This document shows, one piece after another, positions 32,179-40,669 of a DNA stretch of 64,000 nucleotides; position 1 is the stretch's first letter, and each line of letters begins with the position of its first letter. Source of the stretch: an uncultured Methanomassiliicoccales archaeon (lineage in GTDB: Archaea > Thermoplasmatota > Thermoplasmata > Methanomassiliicoccales > Methanomethylophilaceae); assembly GCA_949292635.1 (NCBI GenBank), contig CASEZY010000006.1, forward strand, positions 1-64,000, given 5' to 3'. Below the pieces are notes generated by a model. It ran no database searches and was not told the DNA's origin. It was given only the letters and a program-made list of their open reading frames with translations. Position numbers and translations under genes: made by a program.

Positions 32179-33738
32179 GTGTCCATGAGATCGGGGAACC
32201 TTGGCCTGCTCGCCATGGCCATCGTATCTATGCTTCTGGTGACCGGGTACACCTACGTCACTGTCGGTCCCGCCGGGGACCTGGACGGGGAGGTGTACAT
32301 CATCCACACCAACGACACCCACGGATACTACGACGAATCCTACGGCACATCCACTGTCTCGGTGCTGGGATTCACCGCCGTGGCGGCGCTGAAGGACGAT
32401 TACGAATCCCGGGGGGCCACCGTGTTCTTGGTGGACGCCGGTGATGCATTCCAAGGCACTGCGGCCACCCTGATCACCCACGGATCGTCCTCGGTGGATG
32501 TGCTCAACGCCATGGGCTACGACCTCATGGTCCCCGGGAACCACGAGTTCGACTACGGTAAGGACAGATACCTGGGCTATGCGGCTCAGCTGAACTTCCC
32601 GACCCTATGCGCCAACATCATCGTGGAGGAGACCGGCGATTACCTCTGCGATCCGTACAAGGTGGTGGAGAGGGACGGATACACCATAGGGTTCTTCGGC
32701 CTGGCCACCCCCGACACCGTGACCTCGGTCATCGCCGGAGCCACCGATGGGCTGGAATTCACCGACCCCGTGGTCGCGGCGGAGAACATGGTGAAGACGC
32801 TAAGCTCCATGGACGTGGATGCCGTCGTCTGCGTAGGTCACATCGGTGTCGACAGATCGTCCTCTATCACCTCGGATTCCATATGTGCCAGCGTTGAAGG
32901 TATAGATGTGTTCATAGACGGTCACAGCCACACCGTTATGACCGGCGGGAAGGTGGCGGACGGCAGCGTGACCTTGCTGGAATCGGATACGCTCATCGCC
33001 AGTACCGGTTGCTACAATCAGCACATCGGTGTGGTGCACATGACCGCCGAGGGCGGACCCGAGGCGTATCTGGAGGACATTGCCGGCATCGACCCGAATG
33101 TCACAGCCGTGATTGATGGGGTCAATGATAGCATCAACGAACAGAGGAATATCGTGGTCGGTCACACCGAGGTGGAGCTCAGCGGAGGATATCTAGAGAA
33201 CCGCGTTCATGAGACGGTGCTAGGTGACTTCCTGGCCGACACCATGCTTCATGCAACGGACGCCGATGTGGCGGTGATCAACGGCGGCGCCGTCAGGAAC
33301 ACCATATCCGTCGGGGAGATCATCGCCGGGGATGTGTACAGTGCATACGCCTTCGAGAGTCAGGTGCTGACGAAGGAGGTTACCGGTGAACAATTGAGAT
33401 TGCTGCTGGAGGTATGGCTGTCCGGGCTGCCATCGGCTTCCGGCGGATTCGCCCAGGTATCGGGCATGACGGTTACGTACGATTCCTCAGCTACCGCAGG
33501 ACATAGGGTGGAATCGGTCACGGTCAACGGCACTCCTTTGGACCCGTCGGCGACGTATGTTCTGGCCTCCAACGATTTTGTGATGGCAGGCAGTAGTGGA
33601 TACGAGTGGATGGGCAACATCCCGACCAAGGACAGCTTCGGTTCATTCTATGACATAATCTTCGACAGGTTGGGCAAGTTGGATCCGGTGAAGTCCGGGG
33701 ACATCGTCATCGGAAGGCTGATCGATACTGCGGCATGA
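32179..33738 (+). CDS. Secreted or membrane-anchored 5'-nucleotidase / 2',3'-cyclic phosphodiesterase (UshA type)
   Basis: 519 residues. An N-terminal hydrophobic segment (LGLLAMAIVSMLLVTGYTYV) acts as signal or anchor. The metallophosphatase domain follows with IIHTNDTHGYY, FLVDAGDAFQG, VPGNHEFDYG, VGHIGVD and IDGHSHT. The C-terminal nucleotide-binding domain has VLGDFLADTML, VINGGAVRNTI and LASNDFVMAGSSGYEWM. It likely hydrolyses extracellular nucleotides for phosphate and nucleoside uptake. The start is GTG 32179 or ATG 32185; neither has a clear ribosome site or well-placed TATA box. Confidence 0.9.
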   Translation: MSMRSGNLGLLAMAIVSMLLVTGYTYVTVGPAGDLDGEVYIIHTNDTHGYYDESYGTSTVSVLGFTAVAALKDDYESRGATVFLVDAGDAFQGTAATLITHGSSSVDVLNAMGYDLMVPGNHEFDYGKDRYLGYAAQLNFPTLCANIIVEETGDYLCDPYKVVERDGYTIGFFGLATPDTVTSVIAGATDGLEFTDPVVAAENMVKTLSSMDVDAVVCVGHIGVDRSSSITSDSICASVEGIDVFIDGHSHTVMTGGKVADGSVTLLESDTLIASTGCYNQHIGVVHMTAEGGPEAYLEDIAGIDPNVTAVIDGVNDSINEQRNIVVGHTEVELSGGYLENRVHETVLGDFLADTMLHATDADVAVINGGAVRNTISVGEIIAGDVYSAYAFESQVLTKEVTGEQLRLLLEVWLSGLPSASGGFAQVSGMTVTYDSSATAGHRVESVTVNGTPLDPSATYVLASNDFVMAGSSGYEWMGNIPTKDSFGSFYDIIFDRLGKLDPVKSGDIVIGRLIDTAA

Positions 33739-33808
33739 GCATCCGTCCATCGCACACGTGAACCGGTCACAGCGGGCGGGCTGTAGGCTGGGCTATAATG
33801 TGCCAGAT

Positions 33809-33823
33809 ATGATGGGACATCAT
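33809..33823. repeat. Small inverted repeat between convergent genes
   Basis: ATGATG-GGA-CATCAT is a 6-bp perfect stem in the 125-base gap between the nucleotidase stop and the convergent small gene. It may be a transcription end signal. Nothing else is seen in this gap. Confidence 0.25.
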
Positions 33824-33863
33824 AGCTGCAACCCGGGATGCCTTTGATGATGCCGTGTCCCGA

Positions 33864-34289
33864 TCACTCGCCGTTGATGGCCTGAAGGATCTCCCTCCGG
33901 TCCGCCAGGGTGTCCAGTACCAGGCGTCCGAGATAGTACAGCTCGTCGTTGTCCTTCCACACCTCCCCGTACACGGTGTGGTTGAGGGTGATGGCCCCGT
34001 CGCTCTCCACGTCGAACGGATGCCGGGGTATCGACTGCAGTCTCCAGGCGGTATCCATCCATTGTCTCAGCGACGTGCCGCCGGTGATCTCGTTCAGGTC
34101 AGCAACGAAGGCCTGCACGATCACGCCGTTGTCGAACCTGCTCACGTATACCGATGCACCGCTGCCGTCATCGAACACCGCGGCGGTACCGTCGTACTGT
34201 GTGCACTCCAATCCGGAGTCCCTGAGGAACGCCACCACTCTATCCATGGGGTTGCCTTCCTCGTTCCCATCCCTTCCGAAGAATGACAT
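33864..34289 (-). CDS. Uncharacterised small acidic protein, possibly YbjN-like
   Basis: 141 residues, soluble, with no membrane segment or Cys motif. The N-terminal pattern (MDRVVAFLRDSGLECTQYDGTAAVFDDG) and a predicted alternation of strands and a helix loosely resemble YbjN/chaperone-like folds, like the protein at 38335-38757, but the similarity is weak. A second possible start, ATG 34247, has GAGGAAGG upstream and gives 127 residues. It stands alone between a nucleotidase and an ABC-F gene. I do not recognise a function. Confidence 0.6.
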   Translation of the reverse strand: MSFFGRDGNEEGNPMDRVVAFLRDSGLECTQYDGTAAVFDDGSGASVYVSRFDNGVIVQAFVADLNEITGGTSLRQWMDTAWRLQSIPRHPFDVESDGAITLNHTVYGEVWKDNDELYYLGRLVLDTLADRREILQAINGE

Positions 34290-34341
34290 GATGGGAGGAT
34301 GGCCTACGGGTTTGATAACCGTTATGATGAAAGTTGCTGGC

Positions 34342-36153
34342 TCATTCGCCGGTGACCTCAGGCTTGTCCACCGCCACCTTCTTCCGCTGGCGTCCTCCGG
34401 TCTTCTTCATCTTGCCCTGGGAGATGGCCCACTCATAGCTCTTCATCTCCGTCGGTGCGACGAGTACGCGGTCCCCCTTGGCGAACTTCCTTCCCGTCAC
34501 CCAATTGGTGAACGGCGAGAGCACACGGTACTCGTCCGCGTCCATCACCACCTCGGTGGTGTTGGGGCGCCCTCTCAGGGATGAGTATGTGCCGGTGTAC
34601 ATGGTCACGCGACCATCTTTGACCTCGCATACCTTGTTGCACACGGTGTCCAGGAAGTACCTGTCGTGGGTGACGGTTATGATGGTGCCGTCATACTCGG
34701 TCAACGCTTCCTCCACCGCGTGGCGGGCGGGGATGTCCAGGTAGTTGGTAGGTTCATCGAGAATCAGGAGGTTGGTCTCCTGGAGCAGCAACACCGTCAG
34801 GGCCACCCTGACCCTCTCGCCGCCGCTGAGCAGCCTCATGGGCTTGTCCACCTCCTCGTTGAACAGCAGCATCCTCGCCAGCAGTTTCCTGGCGTCACCT
34901 CTGCGATCCTTCCCTATGATCTGCAGGATTTGCTCTTCCGCCGTGAGGTCCAGGTTGAGGCCTTCGTGGTTCTGAGAGAAGTATCCGATCTTTGCCCCGG
35001 GTGCGATCCAAAGGTCCCCTTCCACGGGGATCTCCCCGATGAGCCCTTTTATCAGGGTGCTCTTGCCCTGTCCGTTGGCGCCGAAGATGCCGATCTTCTC
35101 CCCCTTGTGGATGTCCAGATCCACCCCGGAGAGGATGACCTTGCCGCCTTGTTTGAAGACGAGGCCCTTGCCGGTGATAACGTTCTTCCCTGACTTCGGA
35201 GCAGCCTGGATCCTCACGGTGATCTCCTTGCTCTTCTCGGGGGCCTCCTTCTCCTCCATCTTCTCGATCAGCTTCTGCCTGGTCTTGTGGGTGGTCAGGA
35301 ACCACTGGTCCTTGTGGAGGCGTTCGGCGATCTCCTCCTGCTTCTTCTTCTGGTTGACGTACTTCCGGTACTCCTTCTCCATCCGGTCCAGGTCAAGCAT
35401 CTTCTTCATGATGAAGGCGGAGTAGTTGCCCTTGTACTCCCGGGTCTTCCCGTTGGAGATCTCCACGCAGCGGGTGGCCATCTTGTCCAGGAAGTACCTG
35501 TCGTGGCTGATTACAACGCAGGCGATGTGGCTGTCCAGGAGGAAGTCCTCCAGCCATTCAACGGTCTCGATGTCTAGATGGGAGGTGGGCTCGTCCAGGA
35601 AGAGCAGGTCGCAACCCTTGGCCTGCACCACCACCCTGGAGAGCATGACCTTGGTGCGCTCACCTCCGCTGAGGGTGTCCATGCGTCTGTCCATGAATCC
35701 CCCGTCCAATCCCACGGTCTCTAAGGCGTCGACCTGGGTCTTCTCATCGTCGTGGTTGGATTTGGCCAATTCGCCCTCCAACTTCGCGTACTCGGTGGTG
35801 ATCGCGTTCCAGTCGGTATCCGGGTTGCCGGAGGCCATCTCCTCGTCCAGTTCCCTCAATCTGCGGCGGATGTGCTCCAGATGTCCGTATGGTCTTCCTA
35901 GCACATCACGCACGGTGACCGCATCGGCGGTCTCCGCGAACTGGGGCAGATAGCCGATCCTCTCGGTCTGTCTGGTCATCTCCCCGGTGTCGGGCTTGTC
36001 GGCGCCCAGGAGGATGTTCATGAACGTGCTCTTGCCCGCGCCGTTGATGCCGATGAGGCCGATGCTGTCGCCCTCGTTGATCTGAAGGCTGGCGTCCAGC
36101 AGGACCTTGATGGGTCCGAAGGCCTTGGTTACCGACTGGGCTTTGAGGAGCAT
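34342..36153 (-). CDS. ABC-F family ATPase (ribosome-associated)
   Basis: 603 residues with two ABC cassettes and no membrane segments. The first has GINGAGKST, LSGGERTK and LLFLDEPTSHLDI. The second has GANGQGKST, LSGGERVR and LILDEPTNYLDI. The linker (MEKEYRKYVNQKKKQEEIAERLHKDQ) is charged and helical, as in translation factors of this family. A C-terminal extension of about 90 residues ends in a basic tail (KKTGGRQRKKVAVDKPEV). ABC-F proteins act on ribosomes in translation rescue or antibiotic protection; the exact subtype cannot be told here. The start ATG 36153 matches the first cassette; an upstream extension is not family-like. Confidence 0.9.
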   Translation of the reverse strand: MLLKAQSVTKAFGPIKVLLDASLQINEGDSIGLIGINGAGKSTFMNILLGADKPDTGEMTRQTERIGYLPQFAETADAVTVRDVLGRPYGHLEHIRRRLRELDEEMASGNPDTDWNAITTEYAKLEGELAKSNHDDEKTQVDALETVGLDGGFMDRRMDTLSGGERTKVMLSRVVVQAKGCDLLFLDEPTSHLDIETVEWLEDFLLDSHIACVVISHDRYFLDKMATRCVEISNGKTREYKGNYSAFIMKKMLDLDRMEKEYRKYVNQKKKQEEIAERLHKDQWFLTTHKTRQKLIEKMEEKEAPEKSKEITVRIQAAPKSGKNVITGKGLVFKQGGKVILSGVDLDIHKGEKIGIFGANGQGKSTLIKGLIGEIPVEGDLWIAPGAKIGYFSQNHEGLNLDLTAEEQILQIIGKDRRGDARKLLARMLLFNEEVDKPMRLLSGGERVRVALTVLLLQETNLLILDEPTNYLDIPARHAVEEALTEYDGTIITVTHDRYFLDTVCNKVCEVKDGRVTMYTGTYSSLRGRPNTTEVVMDADEYRVLSPFTNWVTGRKFAKGDRVLVAPTEMKSYEWAISQGKMKKTGGRQRKKVAVDKPEVTGE

Positions 36154-36458
36154 GGTCCGGTCATCGCTTACATCTTGATATGGGAATCGGTCTCGGATGG
36201 GAATCCATGTTGCCGACTGTCGTCCATGATGAGGTATGGGCGGTTTGTGGAGTGGATTGGCTTCATTCAAAGTGGGATTTTACGATATCCAATATGGTGA
36301 ATTCACGAATTTTTAACAGTTGTTAAATGATGTTCACCTGGGTGGTTCGACGGTCCGATGAAGAAATGGTATCTGCCGAGAATCGCGGATGACGATCTGC
36401 GAAGGGTGCCGAGTCTCTTCGGCGTCGTTTACGCGGGGGTCTCACGGGATGCGGGGGC
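36154..36458. other. Gene-free stretch upstream of the ABC-F gene
   Basis: No convincing gene is present. It contains an inverted repeat TTTAACA-GT-TGTTAAA (36312-36327) and presumably the ABC-F promoter, although no strong TATA box is evident. From about 36330 onward the sequence may be the decayed upstream part of the ATPase remnant that becomes readable at 36459. Confidence 0.4.
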
Positions 36459-36668
36459 GCGAACGACAGGTGGGGTGCATTAGAATTCAAGACCGGTGCC
36501 GATGGTATAGAGCAGGGCGCGTCCGGTCTCAAGAAGGTAAGGGGGTTGTATAAGGACCAGGGGTGTCCACTGCCGGATTTCCTCTGTGTGATCTGCGGAA
36601 CGGCTCCTGCCGCATACAGGCGCAGCGACGGCGTATATATGGTTCCGGCCACGAGTCTGCGGTCTTGA
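36459..36668 (+). pseudogene. Remnant of a DUF4143 ATPase (C-terminal end only)
   Basis: The frame reads GANDRWGALEFKTG, then GASGLKKVRGLYKDQGCPLPDFL, then YRRSDGVYMVPATSLRS and a TGA at 36666-36668. This parallels the C-terminus of the intact ATPase at 40670-41935 (DGRWCAMEVKLG, AYRREDGVYVIPLGCL). It is different enough to be another family member, not a recent copy. No start codon or upstream domains are found in frame. It marks loss of a fourth accessory ATPase gene. Confidence 0.65.
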
Positions 36669-36684
36669 GCTGGCATCTCCCGCA

Positions 36685-38106
36685 TCAGGGTTTACTGATA
36701 TCGAATCTCAGGGCATGGGGGTGTTTTCCGGCGAAGAGCTCGTCTGGGCCTACAGTTATAACACTCAATCCCTCGGCTGCCCGGAGGAACTCTTCATCGA
36801 ATCCGGAGGCGGAGATGATCATCAGTCTCTCGTTGGATGCATCTGTCAGAAATACGCGGCGTTCCAGGTCTTCGTACTCACTGAATCCGGCTTTCCCTCC
36901 TCTGAATTTGCATTCGGCGAAGAGGTCGTATTTCACGCCTTCGAATACGGTCCGTGCGGCGATGTCGATCTCCTCGGTGGTGCCACTCTTGAAGGATCTC
37001 CACCATTTCCCGATCTCCAGAACGCTGTAGTTCCTTGTTATGTAGTCCATACAGAACAGTTCGAATCTCTTTCCCAAGAACGTGTTAAGGGTCTCTTCCA
37101 GCGCATCGTATGCAGAATCTGGGTCATTGCCCAAAAGCAGAGACTTGCGCCTTTGGACCACACCAAAGTAGAAAGCGAAGAGGTCATCGGTAATCATGTA
37201 TGACTTACGTTTTGGGGAACCGTACATCGGGTTCACGGTACCGACCATCCCTGCTGCTTCCAGCTCTCTTAGGACCTGGGTGCAGGTGGCGTTGTCGATG
37301 CCCGTTTTGTCAGATATTAGGTTGAGGTGCACACTGCCTCCCGCGATGGCGGACATCACTGCCAGTACTTTATCGGCATGACGGAATTCGTACCCGATGA
37401 CCAACCTTGCCTCATCCGACACTCTGTCCGAGGCTATGCACTCGTCGATGATGCATTGGCGATATGTGTCTCCACGCATCCATTGATGATATCTCGGGAC
37501 GCCTCCGAAGGTCAAGTACATCCGGAGTTCATCGATATCGTTCATGTTCGGATGGAACGATCTGCATTCATCAAAGGAAAGCTGGCTAAGGTGGATGATC
37601 CTGTCGAATCTCCCATACAGTGGTCTTGCACCGTCGGTGCCCTCTCTCATAAGGACTCCCACAGCAGATCCGCAGAGTATCAGCGTGCATTTTGTTCCGG
37701 GAAGGGTCGTATCGATGAAATGTTGCAGATACGATGATGCGGAAGGTATCGCCCGAAGCAGATATTGGTATTCGTCGATGGCAAACACCAGAGGTATGTC
37801 ACCGGCGGTTTCGGCCACTTGAAGAAGGAATGCCCTAAGACTCTGGCATGACGCTTCTTTGCCCTTTAAAATCGACAGCTCCTCGGAAAAATATTGCAGA
37901 TTCTCACTCTCGGACCCCTCTATGCAGGACAGATACAGTACTCTCTTGTCTTTTGCGAATTGGCGTATGAGGGAACTCTTCCCAATACGCCTCCTTCCAT
38001 AGATGAGGAATGCCGATGGTCTCCCGTATCCTTCTTCCAATATCCCGAGTTCTTTTTCCCGTCCGACGAACACGATATTGCGATGTGCTTCATCGGCTAT
38101 AAACAT
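36685..38106 (-). CDS. Archaeal AAA ATPase with C-terminal DUF234-like domain
   Basis: 473 residues. FVGREKELGILEE is followed by Walker A FLIYGRRRIGKSSLIRQFA (about 32-50), Walker B LVFAIDEYQYL and CGSAVGVLM. A winged-helix region follows (LISDKTGIDNATCTQVLRELEAAGMV), then a nuclease-like C-terminal domain with EEIDIAARTVFEGVKYDLFAECKF. It belongs to the large archaeal ATPase group typified by DUF234 proteins, which is common in accessory regions and of unknown cellular role. AT-rich direct repeats (AAAATTTGTA) lie directly upstream with the likely TATA element. Confidence 0.86.
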   Translation of the reverse strand: MFIADEAHRNIVFVGREKELGILEEGYGRPSAFLIYGRRRIGKSSLIRQFAKDKRVLYLSCIEGSESENLQYFSEELSILKGKEASCQSLRAFLLQVAETAGDIPLVFAIDEYQYLLRAIPSASSYLQHFIDTTLPGTKCTLILCGSAVGVLMREGTDGARPLYGRFDRIIHLSQLSFDECRSFHPNMNDIDELRMYLTFGGVPRYHQWMRGDTYRQCIIDECIASDRVSDEARLVIGYEFRHADKVLAVMSAIAGGSVHLNLISDKTGIDNATCTQVLRELEAAGMVGTVNPMYGSPKRKSYMITDDLFAFYFGVVQRRKSLLLGNDPDSAYDALEETLNTFLGKRFELFCMDYITRNYSVLEIGKWWRSFKSGTTEEIDIAARTVFEGVKYDLFAECKFRGGKAGFSEYEDLERRVFLTDASNERLMIISASGFDEEFLRAAEGLSVITVGPDELFAGKHPHALRFDISKP

Positions 38107-38110
38107 ATTG

Positions 38111-38148
38111 AAAATTTGTAAAAAAATATAGTTATTTTAAAATTTGTA
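38111..38148. repeat. Direct repeat AAAATTTGTA upstream of the DUF234 ATPase
   Basis: AAAATTTGTA occurs at 38111-38120 and 38139-38148, 28 bases apart, flanking a TATATTTTTT-type promoter element on the coding strand. They may be operator half-sites or only AT-rich promoter sequence. Confidence 0.4.
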
Positions 38149-38156
38149 TTTTACAA

Positions 38157-38203
38157 CCTGACTTTGACAGAATCCATCAGCGGAGGCTTCTGTCAAAGTC
38201 AGG
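38157..38203. repeat. 16-bp perfect inverted repeat (stable hairpin or element ends)
   Basis: CCTGACTTTGACAGAA (38157-38172) is repeated exactly in inverted orientation at 38188-38203, with a 15-base loop. It lies between the ATPase promoter and a second hairpin. The perfect 16-bp arms suggest either terminal repeats of a deleted insertion element or a structured RNA. No duplicated target bases are evident at its borders. Confidence 0.6.
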
Positions 38204-38260
38204 TGATAAGGCTGGAGATCATGCCCCTGCCCTAATGGCCGCTGGTGATGGCTAGAATGT

Positions 38261-38293
38261 GGGCTCCCGGCCGATGGATGCGGCCGAGAGCCC
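38261..38293 (-). terminator. Hairpin downstream of the YbjN-like gene
   Basis: GGGCTC-C-CGGCCG, seven bases, CGGCCG-A-GAGCCC form two 6-bp stems with one mismatch. It lies about 40 bases after the YbjN-like stop (38335) on the minus strand. It probably terminates the kinase-like/YbjN-like transcript, although no T-run follows. Confidence 0.4.
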
Positions 38294-38334
38294 GGAGGTA
38301 AAGGGTGACCCTCTTCGCAGAGGTGCCAGATGGC

Positions 38335-38757
38335 TCATTGAATCAGTTTCGCTAGTCTGCCGTCGTAGTCGTCGGCGGTACCGATAACCATGTGGGCGAT
38401 CTGGAGTATCAGCTCCTCCGACGGCTTGGCTTCTTCGAACAGGTAGGCGTATGCGAAGAGGGCCTTTCCCGAATCAGGGTCCATGACGAAGTTTCCGAAA
38501 CGCAGGTTGCCGTTGATCTTGTTGATCTCCCACACGAAATCCTGCATCTTGTCCTTCGGCACGACGAACCGCAAGACAGATTCCATATGCAGAGCCCCAT
38601 CGTAGACTCTGGATTCGAACAGGATTGGCAGGTCGTTGCCTTTGAACATGGCTCTAAGCGCGAGGTGCGCATCATCTGCTTCATAGCGGTATCCTGCCGA
38701 GTCGAAGGATTGCTTCAGCAGCTTGAATGCCTTTTCATCATCTATCTTTCCGAACAT
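38335..38757 (-). CDS. YbjN-domain protein
   Basis: 140 residues with the alpha/beta layout of YbjN/secretion-chaperone-like proteins: DDEKAFKLLKQSFDSAGYRYEADDAHLALRAMF, then strands (LPILFESRV, ESVLRFVVPKDKMQDFVWEINKINGNLRFGNFVMD) and a last helix (PSEELILQIAHMVIGTADDYDGRLAKLI). Such domains act as chaperones or sensory adaptors. The gene follows the pseudokinase-like gene by four bases and ends near a hairpin, so the two form one unit and their products may bind each other. Confidence 0.75.
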   Translation of the reverse strand: MFGKIDDEKAFKLLKQSFDSAGYRYEADDAHLALRAMFKGNDLPILFESRVYDGALHMESVLRFVVPKDKMQDFVWEINKINGNLRFGNFVMDPDSGKALFAYAYLFEEAKPSEELILQIAHMVIGTADDYDGRLAKLIQ

Positions 38758-38761
38758 ACCT

Positions 38762-39973
38762 TCACTCTCTCATCCCATTTAGTTCATCCTTTATCGTGCC
38801 CATGTCAGTGATGCGTCCTCTGGCTATGTCCACGGCTAGTCTCAGCAGGTCCGAATCCCCGGTCGCCGACGCGAAGGCCTTTATGACCGATCCCAGTCCA
38901 CGAACGTCCCGGGCAGCGCTGGCGGCCCTGACCGTTCCGTCGGGGTCGGAGGATTCGTCCATATGGACTGCCGAATGCCATCCGTTCAGGACGCAGTTGT
39001 ACTTGGATCCCCTGCCGTACACCACCACGTTCCCGGGGTAGATGCCGTTGTGGAACCAGCCTTTGGTGTGGAATGACTTCACGGTCCGGGCTAGGTCGTA
39101 AGCCATCTGTTTCACGGAGGGTGCATCAGTCGCACCCAGGGCGCCGATGGGCACGGAGTCGTCGTGGATGGAGTACCTGATGAAGGTGAACCCACGATCA
39201 ATGATGACCTGCAGGTGTTTGTCCACGCACATGATGCCGTTCTTTCTGAGGTCTCTCTCAAGGTGCTTCCTCATGTAGTCGTCCGTGCTCTTCGACTCCC
39301 TTGCGAAGACAACGAAGAACTTGTCGGTCTTGTTGCGCTTGACCCTGATGTGCGCATAGGGGCTGTCGATGACCCACTCGCCGAAGGCAATGTGGCGTCC
39401 GATGTTCTTGCATTCCTTCAGCCTCTCCACTGCCACGGGGTTGACGGGCGTCACGGGATCGACCGGGAAATGTACCTCCAGGGGCTCTACGGGCTTGATC
39501 GGGTTGATGGGCTCGACCGGGGGCTCTACAGGCACGGTCGGGACGACGTGGGTGTCCTTCTCCTTCTCTATGACTGTGTCCTCCGGATCCACGGGCTCGA
39601 CATCGACAATCTCGGCCTCTATGCCGCAGGACAGTGGCACCGCTCCGAACGAGTCCCGGAAGGATTCGTCCCAGATACCAGATATCAGCGCGTTCTTGGA
39701 CCTCTCCAGCTCGTTCACCCTGGCCTTAGCCTCCTTCAGGGCCTGCAGGTTCTCGTCCGTGGGCTCGAGGCGTCTGATGCGTGAACGCTCGCTCCTGGCA
39801 GCGTTCCACTCATCCACGGCCTCGAAAGCGGGCCTCAGGACGGAGGCCATGTGCCTGCGCCTGTCGGCGAAGACCTCGTGGGCATCCGATTCATCGAACC
39901 CGAACGCCCTGCCAGCGAGCGTGCGGTCGTCGAAGGCCCTCGGCTCCAGGAGGCGCGTCAGGATCTTTGACAC
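38762..39973 (-). CDS. Proline-rich protein with degenerate protein-kinase-like C-terminal domain
   Basis: 403 residues. Residues about 1-105 are charged helices. Residues about 125-185 are a proline-rich spacer with repeated PVxP/INPIKP units. The C-terminal 210 residues resemble the end of a kinase fold: AYDLARTVKSFHTKGWFHNGIYPGNVVVYG sits where HRDLKPxN is expected, and NCVLNGWHSAV where DFG is expected. The catalytic Asp and the DFG Asp are both replaced (HNG, NGW), so it is probably a pseudokinase. The start is GTG 39973, which lies at the edge of a transposase remnant on the other strand; ATG 39847 is an alternative. It is co-transcribed with the YbjN-like gene. Confidence 0.7.
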   Translation of the reverse strand: MSKILTRLLEPRAFDDRTLAGRAFGFDESDAHEVFADRRRHMASVLRPAFEAVDEWNAARSERSRIRRLEPTDENLQALKEAKARVNELERSKNALISGIWDESFRDSFGAVPLSCGIEAEIVDVEPVDPEDTVIEKEKDTHVVPTVPVEPPVEPINPIKPVEPLEVHFPVDPVTPVNPVAVERLKECKNIGRHIAFGEWVIDSPYAHIRVKRNKTDKFFVVFARESKSTDDYMRKHLERDLRKNGIMCVDKHLQVIIDRGFTFIRYSIHDDSVPIGALGATDAPSVKQMAYDLARTVKSFHTKGWFHNGIYPGNVVVYGRGSKYNCVLNGWHSAVHMDESSDPDGTVRAASAARDVRGLGSVIKAFASATGDSDLLRLAVDIARGRITDMGTIKDELNGMRE

Positions 39974-40502
39974 GGATGTCTACGCGTACGTCTATGTGGA
40001 TTACGACAATGCCCTGCGCGGATACCGCAGGTTCATGGCCGAACATCCGACGGAGTTCGAAGCCCTCACGGACAAAGACAAGACCTGGCATCGCTACAAG
40101 GAGGGCTACTTCATCCTCCTGTCCAGCATATCGGAGGTGCCCGCCGCTATGCTGGAGAGGTACTTCGGCAGGACCAGGATCGAATGTGTGTTCAAGACCG
40201 GCAAGGAGTACCTGGACATCCTCCCGCTGAACAAGTGGACCGTGGAGACCGTTCGCGGCAAACTACTGAACGACACCATCGCCCTCATCGCATATCTCGG
40301 GATCAGAAGAGCTCTGGCCGACTCGCCGTTCTCGGTCCCGGAAGTCATCTCCCGCTCCCGGTCGCTCCAATGCATGCTGGGGTCGGACGGCGTTGTTACC
40401 GTGGACCCCCCGAACAAGCACGTCAAGAAGATCTTCTCTCAATTCCACATGCGCGTACCCGTCAGGGTATCGGTCGGAGACTTCCCTTCAAGCGGTCCCT
40501 GA
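39960..40502 (+). pseudogene. Transposase fragment, IS4/IS1634-like, C-terminal part
   Basis: The readable frame starts abruptly near 39960 (IFDTDVYAYVYVDYDNALRGYRRFM) and ends with TGA at 40500-40502. It includes GYFILLSSI, the Glu-containing RTRIECVFKTGKEYLDILPL and VRGKLLNDTIALIAYLGIRRAL, as in the last third of DDE transposases of the IS4/IS1634 type. The N-terminal two thirds with the first two catalytic Asp are missing. No terminal inverted repeats were found around it. It abuts the GTG start of the pseudokinase gene on the opposite strand, so the insertion or its decay shaped that gene's 5' end. Confidence 0.75.
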
Positions 40503-40533
40503 AATGTATTGCTCAATTCGGTGGGAACGTAGG

Positions 40534-40649
40534 ATTACACAACGAAAACACCCTCAGATTACACAACGAAAACACCCTCAGATTACACAACGAAAACACC
40601 CTCAGATTACACAACGAAAATACCCTCAAATTACACAATCATAATATAG
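40534..40649 (+). repeat. 24-bp tandem repeats (four full units plus a partial fifth)
   Basis: Units beginning ATTACACAACGAAAA repeat every 24 bases at 40534, 40558, 40582 and 40606. The first three are identical and the fourth has two changes. A partial fifth unit (ATTACACAAT) starts at 40630 and runs into a TATA-like ATAATATAG (about 40640-40650). The array ends about 20 bases before ATG 40670 of a DUF4143 ATPase. There are no spacers. Operator iterons or slippage-prone repeats are both possible. Confidence 0.85.
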
Positions 40650-40669
40650 CCAGAACATATGCTTCAATC

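Noticed and set aside
36323-36685. A 120-codon minus-strand gene between ABC-F and the ATPase
   Set aside because: It is antisense to the DUF4143 remnant and rich in Arg and Pro without a ribosome site.
40534-40649. CRISPR array
   Set aside because: The repeats are directly tandem with no spacers, and there are no cas genes in the window.
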